Positions 37,927 through 47,448 of a stretch of 64,000 nucleotides of DNA are shown piece after piece. Origin of the DNA: an uncultured Bacteroidota bacterium. Its GTDB lineage: Bacteria > Bacteroidota > Bacteroidia > Chitinophagales > Chitinophagaceae. The notes beneath the pieces are model-generated. The model made no database searches. It saw only the letters and a program-made list of their open reading frames with translations, and was not told the origin of the DNA. The stretch is from contig CAIJXT010000006.1 in the NCBI GenBank assembly GCA_903824665.1, positions 124,001 to 188,000 of the forward strand, written 5' to 3'. Numbering within the stretch: the first letter of the stretch is position 1; every line of letters starts with the position of its first letter. The position numbers and the translations under genes were made by a program.

Positions 37927-39438
37927 TTAGTTGTGCTTCACAAATCTCAGCCACCTGCTTCGGTTCACCGACACAGAGTATACCCCGGCGGGCAAACCCG
38001 AAATATCAACCCTTGCTTGTTTATCATGGCAATCCAAATGCAGGCACACTTGCCCTAAGACATTGACAAAAGACAATTCGGAAATTTCTTCAGACGAACT
38101 GATATTCAAAAGCGAAACTGCCGGGTTCGGGAAAAGCTCAATAGATGCACCCAACTTCGGGTCATCCACCAAAATAGGAACAGTTTCATAGGTACCACAT
38201 TCCACACCACTGGTCTTAGCGTATATTTGTGTATTGTAAACTACGGTCGCGATGTGCCCTTCAAAACCAGATCCGAAAGTGTGTTCAAAAGCCCGCTCTA
38301 GATAGATTTCACCCAACTTCTGCTTATATATAATTTTTCTTATGGCGCCGGGAAAACCAACCCCAAACGGAAAAACGGCGTACAGGGGAGTCGAAATACA
38401 ACTGGCATCGCCTGGCAGATAATAATAAATTTGATACGGACGCAAGAAATATTCCTCTGGCATATAATTCCTCAAATCCGGAAATAAAACGGACGTGTCG
38501 ACAGTTAACGTATCAGTGACTATCGTGCCAACGTCTATTGAGCCTGGTGTATAATCGGTATACTCGTGCTTAGCCTCCACTACTTTTCGTACATACACTT
38601 TATGGAACGCATCCGGTGAATGTACAGACAAAATCGAGTCAAGTTTGTATCCGGAATAGTGGGTATAACGATACCCAATTGCACCGGCACTCGTACTCGT
38701 TGTTTTTGTTTCAAAAACATCTCCTGGCGAAAAATCAAAAATTGACGAAGCAGTTGGATTCTGAAAATCAATCAAATCGAAATACATACCGGCTGTCGAA
38801 TAAAAATAGCCTGCAGTTAGGCTTGTAAGCGATTGTTTGTAAAAAAAATCAACTTCATCAGTAAAACGGTAAGGGAACGTATAGAGATCAAAAATCCGGA
38901 CAAAACCATGATTCTTCGATATTTTAAACTCAAAATTATCAAGCGGATCCAATGGGTTCGACAACCCGGAATCAAATGCATGAAGGGTAATAGTCTTTAC
39001 TGAATCTGGCACTCCCAGCACCGTCATTTCTTCGATAGTAGTTACACTGGCAGTATAAAAAACAGATGTCGTGTCCGTGTAAAACATCCATGTGTCTCCC
39101 ACGTCCCCGGCAGTTCGTATCACAACAGTGTCACCAAAATAATTGTCAAACAAAAATGTCCCATCATTTTGCCGTACTACCCGCCCACCAAGCCAACTGC
39201 CCATGACCGTATCCTTTGTTATCATGGGAAACGATGCTGGTATTTTTCGTATTGTGCGGTACGGATAAAGTATTTCTTCGCCTCCTGTTGTGGCAACAGA
39301 AACGATGCGCATTCCGCGTAAATAACCATTGCCGTTAATGAATATTCGCTTTTCGCCAGCCTGAAGGCAATTGTAATTTTGTGCAAAGCAGCTTTGAGAT
39401 ACCCAAAACGAAAATAATAATGTGAGTATAGTTTTCAT
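37927..39438 (-). CDS. T9SS-exported protein of unknown function, 503 aa
   Basis: A signal peptide (ending QSCFAQ) is followed by about 400 residues that I cannot place, rich in Thr, Tyr and beta-type pattern with few repeats. The C-terminal 70 residues (SIELFPNPAVSLLNISS ... GVYSVSVNRS) are a type A T9SS sorting domain, so the protein is likely on the surface. A start at 39438 gives a clean signal peptide; the upstream extension has no supporting feature. The gene is AT-rich compared with the NuoE-NuoF gene and lies alone. No enzyme motif was seen. Confidence 0.82.
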   Translation of the reverse strand: MKTILTLLFSFWVSQSCFAQNYNCLQAGEKRIFINGNGYLRGMRIVSVATTGGEEILYPYRTIRKIPASFPMITKDTVMGSWLGGRVVRQNDGTFLFDNYFGDTVVIRTAGDVGDTWMFYTDTTSVFYTASVTTIEEMTVLGVPDSVKTITLHAFDSGLSNPLDPLDNFEFKISKNHGFVRIFDLYTFPYRFTDEVDFFYKQSLTSLTAGYFYSTAGMYFDLIDFQNPTASSIFDFSPGDVFETKTTSTSAGAIGYRYTHYSGYKLDSILSVHSPDAFHKVYVRKVVEAKHEYTDYTPGSIDVGTIVTDTLTVDTSVLFPDLRNYMPEEYFLRPYQIYYYLPGDASCISTPLYAVFPFGVGFPGAIRKIIYKQKLGEIYLERAFEHTFGSGFEGHIATVVYNTQIYAKTSGVECGTYETVPILVDDPKLGASIELFPNPAVSLLNISSSEEISELSFVNVLGQVCLHLDCHDKQARVDISGLPAGVYSVSVNRSRWLRFVKHN

Positions 39439-39551
39439 AGAGGTTTTTATATAGAGTAAAGATAATGTATTTCTACAGACAACATGCGTCTTCCATATAT
39501 TCATTTTTTGCTGCCATAAATATTGATGAATTGTTTGTTTTAGAACAATTA

Positions 39552-39585
39552 TTTGTTGTTTATCAATAAATATTTGCTATTTTTG
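39552..39585 (+). promoter_or_regulatory. Promoter of the DUF2975/XRE pair
   Basis: TTTG and TTG at 39552-39558, 19 bases, then TATTTTTG at 39578-39585, an excellent match to the Bacteroidota -33/-7 pattern. The ATG at 39613 leaves a leader of about 20 bases. The longer open frame starts at a TTG inside this promoter. Confidence 0.7.
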
Positions 39586-39612
39586 GGGTCACTCATCAAA
39601 CTTCTGTCAACT

Positions 39613-40149
39613 ATGTCCCAAACAAACAACATCATTTTCAAAGGCTTGCACATCGTTGCATGGATTATTTTCGTAGGCCTGTGTGTCGAAGCCGGTGGCC
39701 TGATTGTCAATTTCATTTTTAGTTGTTACAATCCGGCGTTTGTAAAAAATCTGTATCAAAAACTAGACCTAAGCGACATGTACAATCGGAGCCCATGGGC
39801 ATTTTTCGGTATGTACAGTTTTATTTTGCTTATTGCGATGCTGAAATCCTATCTGTTTTATGTGCTCATCATACTAATGATGAAACTGGATCTGTCAAAA
39901 CCATTCAGCAATTTTTGTGTCAGACAAATATCCCGGATCAGCCACATTACGCTATACATCGGACTATTTAGCTATGTTGCGAATCAATCAGCCAAAAACT
40001 TACAACATCATGGTTACCTTATCGACAATCTGAGTGAATTCTGGGTAGACAGTGAGGCTTTTTTGTTGATGGCTGCTGTTGTCTATGTAATTGCTGCTGT
40101 ATTCAAAAAAGGAGTTGAAATTCAAAACGAAAACGATCTAACAGTTTAA
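39613..40149 (+). CDS. DUF2975 membrane protein
   Basis: 178 aa with four transmembrane helices (about residues 8-35, 60-95, 105-125, 145-165) and a short charged tail. The pattern and the partner gene match the DUF2975 family, small integral membrane proteins found next to a tiny XRE regulator. The XRE gene begins 2 bases after the stop, so the two are translated together. Function is unknown; the pair has been seen as a regulatory or membrane-stress module. The ATG at 39613 was chosen from promoter position. Confidence 0.78.
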   Translation: MSQTNNIIFKGLHIVAWIIFVGLCVEAGGLIVNFIFSCYNPAFVKNLYQKLDLSDMYNRSPWAFFGMYSFILLIAMLKSYLFYVLIILMMKLDLSKPFSNFCVRQISRISHITLYIGLFSYVANQSAKNLQHHGYLIDNLSEFWVDSEAFLLMAAVVYVIAAVFKKGVEIQNENDLTV

Positions 40150-40151
40150 CT

Positions 40152-40367
40152 ATGCCAATCATTGTAAACCTGGATGTGATGATGGCAAAGCGAAAAATGT
40201 CGCTGAATGAACTATCAGAAAAAGTAGACCTCACACTCTCCAATCTTTCCATCCTGAAAACAGGAAAAGCAAAAGCAATACGTTTCAGCACTTTGGAAGC
40301 CATTTGCAAAGCCCTCAACTGCCAGCCGGCTGATATTCTCGAATATGTAGAAGAAGTCCGGAGCTAG
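40152..40367 (+). CDS. Small XRE-family transcriptional regulator
   Basis: A 71-aa protein that is essentially one helix-turn-helix domain: MSLNELSEKVDLTLSNLSIL then RFSTLEAICKALNCQPADIL. This is the YozG/YgzD type of minimal Cro/CI regulator that accompanies DUF2975 proteins. It is probably an autoregulator of the preceding promoter. It follows the DUF2975 gene by 2 bases. Confidence 0.9.
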   Translation: MPIIVNLDVMMAKRKMSLNELSEKVDLTLSNLSILKTGKAKAIRFSTLEAICKALNCQPADILEYVEEVRS

Positions 40368-40576
40368 TTCAATAAATAGTCTTTAGCCCTTCGCCTTTGC
40401 CCGATATTGGCACCGCCAACCACACGGGTCGGCGTTTACTTCGCATGCAAAATTCCCCACCGGTGTGGCACACTTCCAAAGTGTGCCACACCTATGCCCA
40501 AAAAAACATATCCACATTCGCAACGCGGATCCAACGAATCGGCTTTTCACAACGGCTACCCCAATCAATAAAAATG

Positions 40577-40812
40577 ATACCCATCACCCATTTTCGGCAA
40601 GGTTTTTGTGGTGGCATAATGTTGGCTTTTTTGTATCCACTCACATCCCCTTAAACACTTCGGCAGCAGCTGTTATCACTTGCACACAGTGGGAAGCAAC
40701 TGCGCAAAAAGTGCGCAAAAAGAAGATATTTCAATATTCGTAAAACACTGATAACCAACTTATAAAGACAAATTTGCGCAAAACTGAAAATTTGACAACA
40801 ACTGCGCAAAAC
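40577..40812. repeat. Second locus of the TGCGCAAAA element
   Basis: It shares with the 3.9-kb locus an ACCCATCA ... GGTTTTTGTGG ... CATAATG stretch (40579-40622) followed by GCAACTGCGCAAAAAGTGCG with A runs (40686-40711), then GATAACCAACTTAT (from about 40750) and later TTTGCGCAAAACTG and CTGCGCAAAACC words. The order of parts matches the first locus, which points to one element family with several word copies. Confidence 0.7.
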
Positions 40813-41025
40813 CACACTACTGCCACCTTGCCAAGGCAATACGTTTCGCGAATACAGTTGCAGGATACACCCGGCATTGCCCCTGTTTTTAATCAACAGA
40901 ATATTCTATCTGTAAAAACGCCTTTCAAAAGAAACACAGCTGCTCGAAATATCATTTCATTTTTAATCAAATATTAACAACCACCAGATATTACAACCGA
41001 ACTTTACATGTCCGAATGCACTTTC

Positions 41026-41063
41026 TTTGTGCAGCAGTAATAAAATACAACAAATTACGTTTG
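41026..41063 (+). promoter_or_regulatory. Promoter of the TonB receptor/DUF4249 operon
   Basis: TACGTTTG at 41056-41063 is a full TAnnTTTG match, 22 bases before the ATG. TTTG at 41026-41029 is a possible -33, with a long 26-base gap. Confidence 0.5.
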
Positions 41064-41085
41064 TAGCTCATTCACACACACGCAC

Positions 41086-43377
41086 ATGACAATCAGAACC
41101 CTTGTTTTCTTTCTTTGCTTAAGCCTGTCTACGCTATCGTCAATTGCGCAGCATATCACAATCAGCGGTTATGTCTCCGACAAAAAAAGCGGCGAGCGAC
41201 TCATAGGCGCCGTGGTATACCTGCCCGATCTCAAAGCAGGCACCGCCAGCAATAACTTTGGATTCTACTCCATCACCATACCCTCATCTGCCGACAGCGC
41301 CGACCTTCGGGCTGCATATGTTGGGTACACAACCTTCGAAAGAAAGATCAGCCTGACTCAAAATATCGTGCTGAACATCGAATTGGGCGAAACCAAGGAG
41401 CTCAAAGAAGTTGTTGTAAGCGCTCAAAAAGCAGCACTACACGAGCGCACTCAAATGAGCGCTATCGACCTGCCCATCCAGACCATAAAGTCATTACCGG
41501 CATTCCTTGGCGAGCCGGATATCATGAAGGCCATACAGTTACTGCCGGGTATTCAGGCCGGCAACGAGGGTACCTCCGGTCTATATGTCCGTGGCGGCAG
41601 CCCCGACCAGAACCTTATCCTGCTCGATGGTGTACCCGTGTATAATGCCAGCCACCTCTTCGGCTTCTTCAGCGTTTTCAATGCCGACGCCATCCGCAGT
41701 GTAGAGGTCATCAAGGGTGGTTTCCCGGCCAGGTACGGCGGCAGGCTTTCTTCAGTTATAGATATCAATATGAAGGAGGGCGACAAAAACAAAATTCATG
41801 GCGAGGGGGGAATCGGGATCATAGCCTCCCGCCTTACCCTCGAAGGGCCTATACAAAAAGGCAAATCTTCCTTCATGGTCTCAGGCCGCCGCACATATAT
41901 AGATGTACTGGCCGCACCTTTCATGAAGGGTACTAGCAAAGGTGGCTATTATTTCTACGACCTCAACGGCAAAGCCAACTTCACACTCGGCAAGAAAGAC
42001 CACGTGTATGTCAGTGGCTACTTCGGCAACGATAAGTTCTACTTCTCAGACAAAAGTAGCGATGGCAACAGCACCTCCACATTCGGCGCAGGCATCCGGT
42101 GGGGCAATATTACAGCCGTCGGCCGCTGGAACCACGAATTCAATCCCAAACTGTTTGGCAACCTCACTACCTATTACAGCCGGTATCGCTTCTCCGTAAG
42201 TGCAGAGAGCGGTAGCACTACCAATGGTATCACCGAAAACTTCCTGCTGAAGTATCTCTCTGGTATCGACGACCTCGCTGCCAAATACGATTTCGACATC
42301 ATTCCCTCTCCCAACCATTATATAAGAGTAGGCACCGGAGTGATCGCCCACACCTACACACCAGGGGCACAAACCACTAAAATCAGTTACAGCGGCCTCA
42401 CATCCGACACCACAGTTGGTCAGAAAGCGATCTATGGCACCGAAACAGACACCTATATAGAAGACGATGTAAAGATCACATCAAAGCTAAAAGCCAATCT
42501 GGGTGTTCACTTCGCCGGCTTCTTTGTTCGCGACAAGTTCTACAGTTCCATCCAGCCCAGGGTCGCTTTGCGATACCTTATTAATGAACAGCTGAGTGCC
42601 AAGGGTTCTTTTGTGCAGATGAATCAATACATCAACCTCCTTACCAACTCCTCCATCGGGCTGCCCACAGACCTTTGGGTACCTTCTACCGACAAAATCC
42701 CGCCACAGCTTTCGCGGCAGGCTGCAGCCGGCCTCGCTTATACCCATAACGCAGGTTACGAGTTCAGCCTCGAAGGATACTACAAAACCATGGATAATAT
42801 TATAGAATACCGCGAAGGCGCCAGTTTCTTCAACAGCACCACAGGCTGGGAAGACAAGGTAGAATCGGGTAAGGGCACTAGTTATGGCGCAGAGGTATTT
42901 GTACAGAAAAAGAAGGGAAAGTTCACAGGCATGCTGGGCTATACCCTATCCTGGACCAACCGCAAATTTGCCAACCTCAACAATGGCCAGACATTCCCCT
43001 ATAAATACGACCGCAGAAACGACTTCAAGGTAGCCGGTGTCTACACCTTGTCAAAACGGATAGAACTGAGTGCCGAATGGGTTTACGGCACTGGCAATGC
43101 CATCACCCTGCCTATCGGTTACTATCAGGGGGCCAACGGAGAAGAGATCACTGTATACGGCAGCCGCAACGGATACCGTATGCCTTCCTACCATCGTGGC
43201 GATGTGAGCATACGCTTTTCAAAAGAAAAGAAATGGGGTTCCCGGTCATGGATTCTCGGCGCCTATAATGTGTACAACCGCAAAAACCCGTTCTTTATCT
43301 ACAACGACAGCGGTACGTTCAAAATGGTAAGCCTTTTCCCTATCATACCTTCTGTCAGTTACCAGTTCAAATTCTAA
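41086..43377 (+). CDS. TonB-dependent receptor with carboxypeptidase-like N-terminal domain
   Basis: A signal peptide (ending SIAQ) is followed by a carboxypeptidase-regulatory-like sandwich (ISGYVSDKKSGERLIGAVVY), then a plug domain (GLYVRGGSPDQNLILLDGVP, GGRLSSVIDINMKEGD) and a beta-barrel ending in SVSYQFKF. The 763-aa length is normal for this subgroup. The next gene, a DUF4249 lipoprotein, follows after 3 bases. This pairing is standard in Bacteroidota and is not SusC/SusD. The ligand is unknown. Confidence 0.94.
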   Translation: MTIRTLVFFLCLSLSTLSSIAQHITISGYVSDKKSGERLIGAVVYLPDLKAGTASNNFGFYSITIPSSADSADLRAAYVGYTTFERKISLTQNIVLNIELGETKELKEVVVSAQKAALHERTQMSAIDLPIQTIKSLPAFLGEPDIMKAIQLLPGIQAGNEGTSGLYVRGGSPDQNLILLDGVPVYNASHLFGFFSVFNADAIRSVEVIKGGFPARYGGRLSSVIDINMKEGDKNKIHGEGGIGIIASRLTLEGPIQKGKSSFMVSGRRTYIDVLAAPFMKGTSKGGYYFYDLNGKANFTLGKKDHVYVSGYFGNDKFYFSDKSSDGNSTSTFGAGIRWGNITAVGRWNHEFNPKLFGNLTTYYSRYRFSVSAESGSTTNGITENFLLKYLSGIDDLAAKYDFDIIPSPNHYIRVGTGVIAHTYTPGAQTTKISYSGLTSDTTVGQKAIYGTETDTYIEDDVKITSKLKANLGVHFAGFFVRDKFYSSIQPRVALRYLINEQLSAKGSFVQMNQYINLLTNSSIGLPTDLWVPSTDKIPPQLSRQAAAGLAYTHNAGYEFSLEGYYKTMDNIIEYREGASFFNSTTGWEDKVESGKGTSYGAEVFVQKKKGKFTGMLGYTLSWTNRKFANLNNGQTFPYKYDRRNDFKVAGVYTLSKRIELSAEWVYGTGNAITLPIGYYQGANGEEITVYGSRNGYRMPSYHRGDVSIRFSKEKKWGSRSWILGAYNVYNRKNPFFIYNDSGTFKMVSLFPIIPSVSYQFKF

Positions 43378-43380
43378 AAC

Positions 43381-44289
43381 ATGAAACCCACTCTGTATAT
43401 CGCGATAAGCTTACTCGCCGCAACCTTGTTGTTGTCATCATGCGAGAAAACAATCAATGTAAATACTCCGCCTTTCGCTAGGAAGTTGTCTGTCAATTGC
43501 AACGCAATGGTAGGTCAACCATTGTACATCGGCGTTGGCACCAGTGCAGCTATCAAAGATCAGAAGTTCCGCCCTGATCTTACGGTCAGAGATGCGGTCG
43601 TAAAACTGTATGTAAATGATACCCTCACAGAAACACTCGTATTCGACAATATGTTTGGCTACCACTCGGGTATCCCTACCCTACCCGGCAACAAATATTC
43701 CGTAACAGTTTCTGCCCCTTCCTACGATAATGCATTTGCGGTTACCGTCGCCCCCTCTGTAGTCAATATTGTCAGTGTCACCAGAACCCCGATGGCCAGA
43801 AAAAATGAAGACGGTGAATACCAGGATGCGGTAACGTTAACCTTCGACGACCCGGCAGGCATGGGCGATTTCTATGTTGTATCTGTAAACGCCCCACAGG
43901 ATTCATTTATATATAATCACGACTTCTGTGTCAACTCTCCCGACGCCTCAGTAGAAACCAATGCTACCGATCTCGCCGATGTCAATACCTGCCTCGACAA
44001 CAAATCCATATTCATCCGCGATGCGCTCTTCAATGGCTCCCGCAAACAGATCAAGTTTTATGCCAACTCAGCCTATATCCAACCGGTTTTTAATGGCATT
44101 GACTCCATTTATTCAACCATCGAGCTAATGCACGTTACCGAAGACTATTTCAAATATTCAAAATCCGCCCGCATAGCCGAAGAAACCAACGAAAATCCTT
44201 TTGCAGAACCTGTGAATGTCTACAGCAATATCACAAATGGCTTGGGCATTTTCAGTATACTCAGCATCGATGGCCGCCAGATCAGGTAA
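43381..44289 (+). CDS. DUF4249 lipoprotein, partner of the TonB receptor
   Basis: A lipobox (ending LLSSC at residue 21) predicts an outer-membrane lipoprotein. The domain after it (LSVNCNAMVGQPLYIGVG, then VRDAVVKLYVNDTLTETL and GNKYSVTVSAPSYDNA) matches DUF4249, an Ig-like fold found only with TonB receptors of this type. It starts 3 bases after the receptor gene, so it is co-translated with it. It may cap or bind the ligand of the receptor. Confidence 0.9.
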   Translation: MKPTLYIAISLLAATLLLSSCEKTINVNTPPFARKLSVNCNAMVGQPLYIGVGTSAAIKDQKFRPDLTVRDAVVKLYVNDTLTETLVFDNMFGYHSGIPTLPGNKYSVTVSAPSYDNAFAVTVAPSVVNIVSVTRTPMARKNEDGEYQDAVTLTFDDPAGMGDFYVVSVNAPQDSFIYNHDFCVNSPDASVETNATDLADVNTCLDNKSIFIRDALFNGSRKQIKFYANSAYIQPVFNGIDSIYSTIELMHVTEDYFKYSKSARIAEETNENPFAEPVNVYSNITNGLGIFSILSIDGRQIR

Positions 44290-44427
44290 TTCATCTGCGA
44301 CATCATGCTACGTTCGGTGTGGCTACATCAATTATATACCCGTTCAGTCATCCGGGCACCTTTACCATTAGCGGTTTTGGTATTCATTTTCTAATTTTAA
44401 ATCCGATTATCATTCAGGTAATTTCGG

Positions 44428-44435
44428 TAATTTTG
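44428..44435 (+). promoter_or_regulatory. -7 element and overlapping inverted repeat before sucB
   Basis: TAATTTTG matches TAnnTTTG, 29 bases before the ATG. A 7-bp inverted repeat TTTGCAT-cccgca-ATGCAAA (44432-44451) overlaps it and covers the likely transcription start. No clear -33 is present. Confidence 0.5.
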
Positions 44436-44464
44436 CATCCCGCAATGCAAATTCGGTTATACAG

Positions 44465-45682
44465 ATGACAGAAATAAAAGTACCGCCGGTAGGTGAATCT
44501 ATAAGTGAAGTAACACTGGTTAAGTGGCTGAAACAAGATGGAGCATATGTGAACAGAGATGAGATTCTCTGCGAACTGGAATCTGAAAAGGCAACATTCG
44601 AGCTCAACGCCGAACAAGCCGGCATCTTGCACATCGCTGCAGCAGAAGGAGCCACCCTCAATATCGGCGATCTCGCATGCACCATCGATGAGTCTGCACC
44701 AAAACCGGAAGGTGCTGCTGCACCCGCACCTGAAGCAGAAAAGGCACAGGCAGCTGCGCCAGCAAAAGAGGAAAAAACCGCAGCCCCCGCAAATCCGGAC
44801 ATAAAGGCTACCCCCGTTGCACAGGCTATTATGGCCGACAAACAGGTGAAACCCACAGAGGTTAAAGGATCTGGCATAAAGGGCCGCATCATGAAAAGTG
44901 ATGTGCTCGATGCCATCGCCAACCCCGGCAAAAAAGGTGGCGATGCCGCCTTCACCCGCGACGAGCGCCGCGACAAAATGAGCAATCTGCGCAAAACAGT
45001 TGCACGACGCCTGGTAGAAGCCAAAAACAGCACGGCCATGCTTACCACCTTCAACGAGGTAGACATGACTGCGATAATGGACATCCGTAAGCAATTCAAG
45101 GATACATTCAAGGAAGCACATGGCGTTAACCTCGGGTTTATGTCGTTTTTCGCCAAGGCTTGCTGCACAGCCCTGCAAGAGTGGCCGGCAGTAAATGCAT
45201 ATATCGACGGTGAATCAATTGTTTACCACGACTACTGCGACATATCTATAGCAGTATCAGCACCCAAAGGGCTGGTAGTACCTGTAATACGCAATTGCGA
45301 AAGTATGGGTATGGCAGAGATCGAATCGAAAGTAGTGGAGCTGGCCAAAAAAGCCCGCGACAACAAATTAAGCCCCGACGAAATGGCTGGTGGCACCTTC
45401 ACCATCACCAATGGTGGTGTATTCGGATCATTGATGTCTACACCTATAATCAATATCCCCCAATCAGCAATATTGGGCATGCACAAGATACAGGACAGAC
45501 CTATGGCCATCAACGGCAAGGTCGAGATCCGCCCTATGATGTACCTGGCACTCAGCTACGATCACCGTATCATCGATGGTCGCGAGTCTGTTGGCTTCCT
45601 GGTACGTGTCAAGGAGCTTCTGGAAAACCCGGCATACCTGCTTTTTGGCAAAGACCCGGTGAAGACACTTTTGGAAATCTGA
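44465..45682 (+). CDS. sucB: Dihydrolipoyl succinyltransferase, E2 of 2-oxoglutarate dehydrogenase
   Basis: This core enzyme of the oxoglutarate dehydrogenase complex transfers succinyl groups to CoA. The lipoyl domain (residues 1-76) has the lipoyl lysine in [10 protein letters not shown]. An Ala/Pro/Glu-rich linker is followed by the E3-binding peripheral domain ([29 protein letters not shown]). The catalytic domain ends with [17 protein letters not shown], which holds the active His and Asp. At 405 aa it is full length. sucA is not adjacent, so the E1 gene lies elsewhere in the genome. Confidence 0.95.
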   Translation: MTEIKVPPVGESISEVTLVKWLKQDGAYVNRDEILCELESEKATFELNAEQAGILHIAAAEGATLNIGDLACTIDESAPKPEGAAAPAPEAEKAQAAAPAKEEKTAAPANPDIKATPVAQAIMADKQVKPTEVKGSGIKGRIMKSDVLDAIANPGKKGGDAAFTRDERRDKMSNLRKTVARRLVEAKNSTAMLTTFNEVDMTAIMDIRKQFKDTFKEAHGVNLGFMSFFAKACCTALQEWPAVNAYIDGESIVYHDYCDISIAVSAPKGLVVPVIRNCESMGMAEIESKVVELAKKARDNKLSPDEMAGGTFTITNGGVFGSLMSTPIINIPQSAILGMHKIQDRPMAINGKVEIRPMMYLALSYDHRIIDGRESVGFLVRVKELLENPAYLLFGKDPVKTLLEI

Positions 45683-45701
45683 TAAAAAGACTACAACTAT
45701 T

Positions 45702-45738
45702 CAAAAACGGTGTCGGTCTCTTCCTGCACCGTTTTTTG
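45702..45738 (+). terminator. Terminator after sucB
   Basis: AAAAACGGTG (45703-45712) pairs with CACCGTTTTTT (45727-45737), with the T run in the 3' arm. Confidence 0.85.
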
Positions 45739-45785
45739 TTTCAGTAGGTGGCACTTTACGCTTACAACTTTAGGCATCGGCATTA

Positions 45786-45818
45786 TTTGACAATTACACT
45801 TACAAACAACTATTTTTG
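45786..45818 (+). promoter_or_regulatory. Promoter placed directly before the lysS start codon
   Basis: TTTG at 45786-45789, 21 bases, then TATTTTTG at 45811-45818. The ATG of lysS is at 45824, only 5 bases after the -7 box, where transcription itself should start. Confidence 0.65.
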
Positions 45819-45823
45819 CAACT

Positions 45824-47395
45824 ATGCAAGCAACACTCAGCGAACAGGAACTGGTACGCCGCGACAAACTGCGGGAATTGTTGGAAATGGGTATAGATCC
45901 ATATCCGGCACCATTATTCGAGATAACACACAACGCCAAAGACATAAAGGAAAACTATAACGAGCAAACAGCTGATCGCTATAAAGAGGTTTCATTCGCC
46001 GGCCGCATCATGAGTGTTCGAGACATGGGCAAGGCCAACTTCGCTGTGCTGCAAGACAGCACCGGACGCATACAGGTATACGTCAAGCGCGACGAAATAT
46101 GCCCCGGTGAAGACAAATCCATGTACGACATCGTATGGAAAAAGCTACTAGATATCGGTGACATAATCGGCATCAAAGGCTACGTATTCATTACCAAAAC
46201 AGGTGAGATCTCCATCCATGTTTCCTCATTCAGTATCCTTACCAAGAGCCTGCACCCAATGCCGGTGGTCAAGGAAAAAGATGGCGAGCAGTTTGACGCT
46301 GTCACTGATCTGGAGTTCAAATACCGTCAGCGCTATGCCGACTTGATCGTCAATCCCGGAGTACGCGACACATTCGTAAAGATAACCAAGATGAAGAACG
46401 CCATCCGGTCATTCCTCAACGACCGTGGCGCACTCGAGGTGGACACCCCTGTATTGCAGGGCATTCCAGGTGGTGCAACCGCACGCCCGTTCATCACGCA
46501 TCACAATGCGCTCGACATGACGTTGTACATGCGCATTGCCAACGAACTATATCTGAAACGCCTCATAGTGGGTGGCTTCGAATGGGTTTACGAATTCAGC
46601 CGCAACTTCCGCAACGAAGGCATGGATCGTACACACAATCCGGAGTTCACCATTCTCGAATTCTACGTGGCCTACAAAGACTACCTGTGGATGATGGAGA
46701 CTACTGAGCAAATGCTGGAACTTACAGCAATAGCCACCAACGGCACCACTACAACCAATGTTGCAGGCAATATCGTTGACTTTAAGGCTCCATACAAACG
46801 CATCAGCATATACGATGCCATCAAAGAGCATACCGGCACCGATATCAGCAATATGGACGAAGATGGTTTGCGCTCACTGTGCAAACAATTGCGTATTGAT
46901 GTAGATGCATCTATGGGCAAGGGCAAACTGATCGACGAATTGTTTGGCAGCCAGTGCGAGCACCACTACATCCAACCTACGTTCATCACCGACTACCCTA
47001 TCGAGATGAGCCCGCTTACCAAAAAGCATCGCAGCAAGCCGGGGCTGGTAGAGCGTTTCGAACTCATTATTAATGGTAAAGAAATAGCAAACGCATACAG
47101 CGAACTCAACGACCCTATCGATCAGCGCGAACGTTTCGAAGATCAGGTCCGCCTCATGGAGCGTGGCGACGACGAGGCAATGTTTATAGATTATGACTTC
47201 CTGCGCGCGTTGGAGTATGGCATGCCCCCTACCGCGGGTATCGGCATCGGCATCGAGCGGTTGGCTATGCTGCTCACACAGCAGGTATCAATTCAGGACG
47301 TGTTGTTCTTCCCTCAGATGAGACCCGAAAAGGTCAATACAGCTGAAAACACTGACCTGATGCAACACATTAATGATGAGTCCGGCGGTATATAA
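45824..47395 (+). CDS. lysS: Lysyl-tRNA synthetase, class II
   Basis: Charges tRNA-Lys with lysine. The anticodon-binding OB domain is in residues about 60-160 (FAGRIMSVRDMGKANFAVLQ). The class II catalytic core follows: motif 1 around FLNDRGALEVDTPVLQ, motif 2 around FRNEGMDRTHNPEFTILEFY, and motif 3 in GIGIGIERLAMLL. The 523-aa length is within the bacterial range. The start is fixed by the conserved N-terminus and the absence of another ATG before the family core. The mRNA may be leaderless. Confidence 0.97.
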   Translation: MQATLSEQELVRRDKLRELLEMGIDPYPAPLFEITHNAKDIKENYNEQTADRYKEVSFAGRIMSVRDMGKANFAVLQDSTGRIQVYVKRDEICPGEDKSMYDIVWKKLLDIGDIIGIKGYVFITKTGEISIHVSSFSILTKSLHPMPVVKEKDGEQFDAVTDLEFKYRQRYADLIVNPGVRDTFVKITKMKNAIRSFLNDRGALEVDTPVLQGIPGGATARPFITHHNALDMTLYMRIANELYLKRLIVGGFEWVYEFSRNFRNEGMDRTHNPEFTILEFYVAYKDYLWMMETTEQMLELTAIATNGTTTTNVAGNIVDFKAPYKRISIYDAIKEHTGTDISNMDEDGLRSLCKQLRIDVDASMGKGKLIDELFGSQCEHHYIQPTFITDYPIEMSPLTKKHRSKPGLVERFELIINGKEIANAYSELNDPIDQRERFEDQVRLMERGDDEAMFIDYDFLRALEYGMPPTAGIGIGIERLAMLLTQQVSIQDVLFFPQMRPEKVNTAENTDLMQHINDESGGI

Positions 47396-47448
47396 GCAGA
47401 ACATTTTTTTGCACTATAGCAGGTAAAGCGCAGTAACATTTGAGATTT

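Larger units (their letters stand above)
40368..41085. other. Gene-free region with a second copy of the dispersed repeat
   Basis: No supported gene. The region holds the TGCGCAAAA element described separately (40577-40812) and the promoter of the following TonB receptor. Other frames here are translations of the repeat. Confidence 0.65.
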
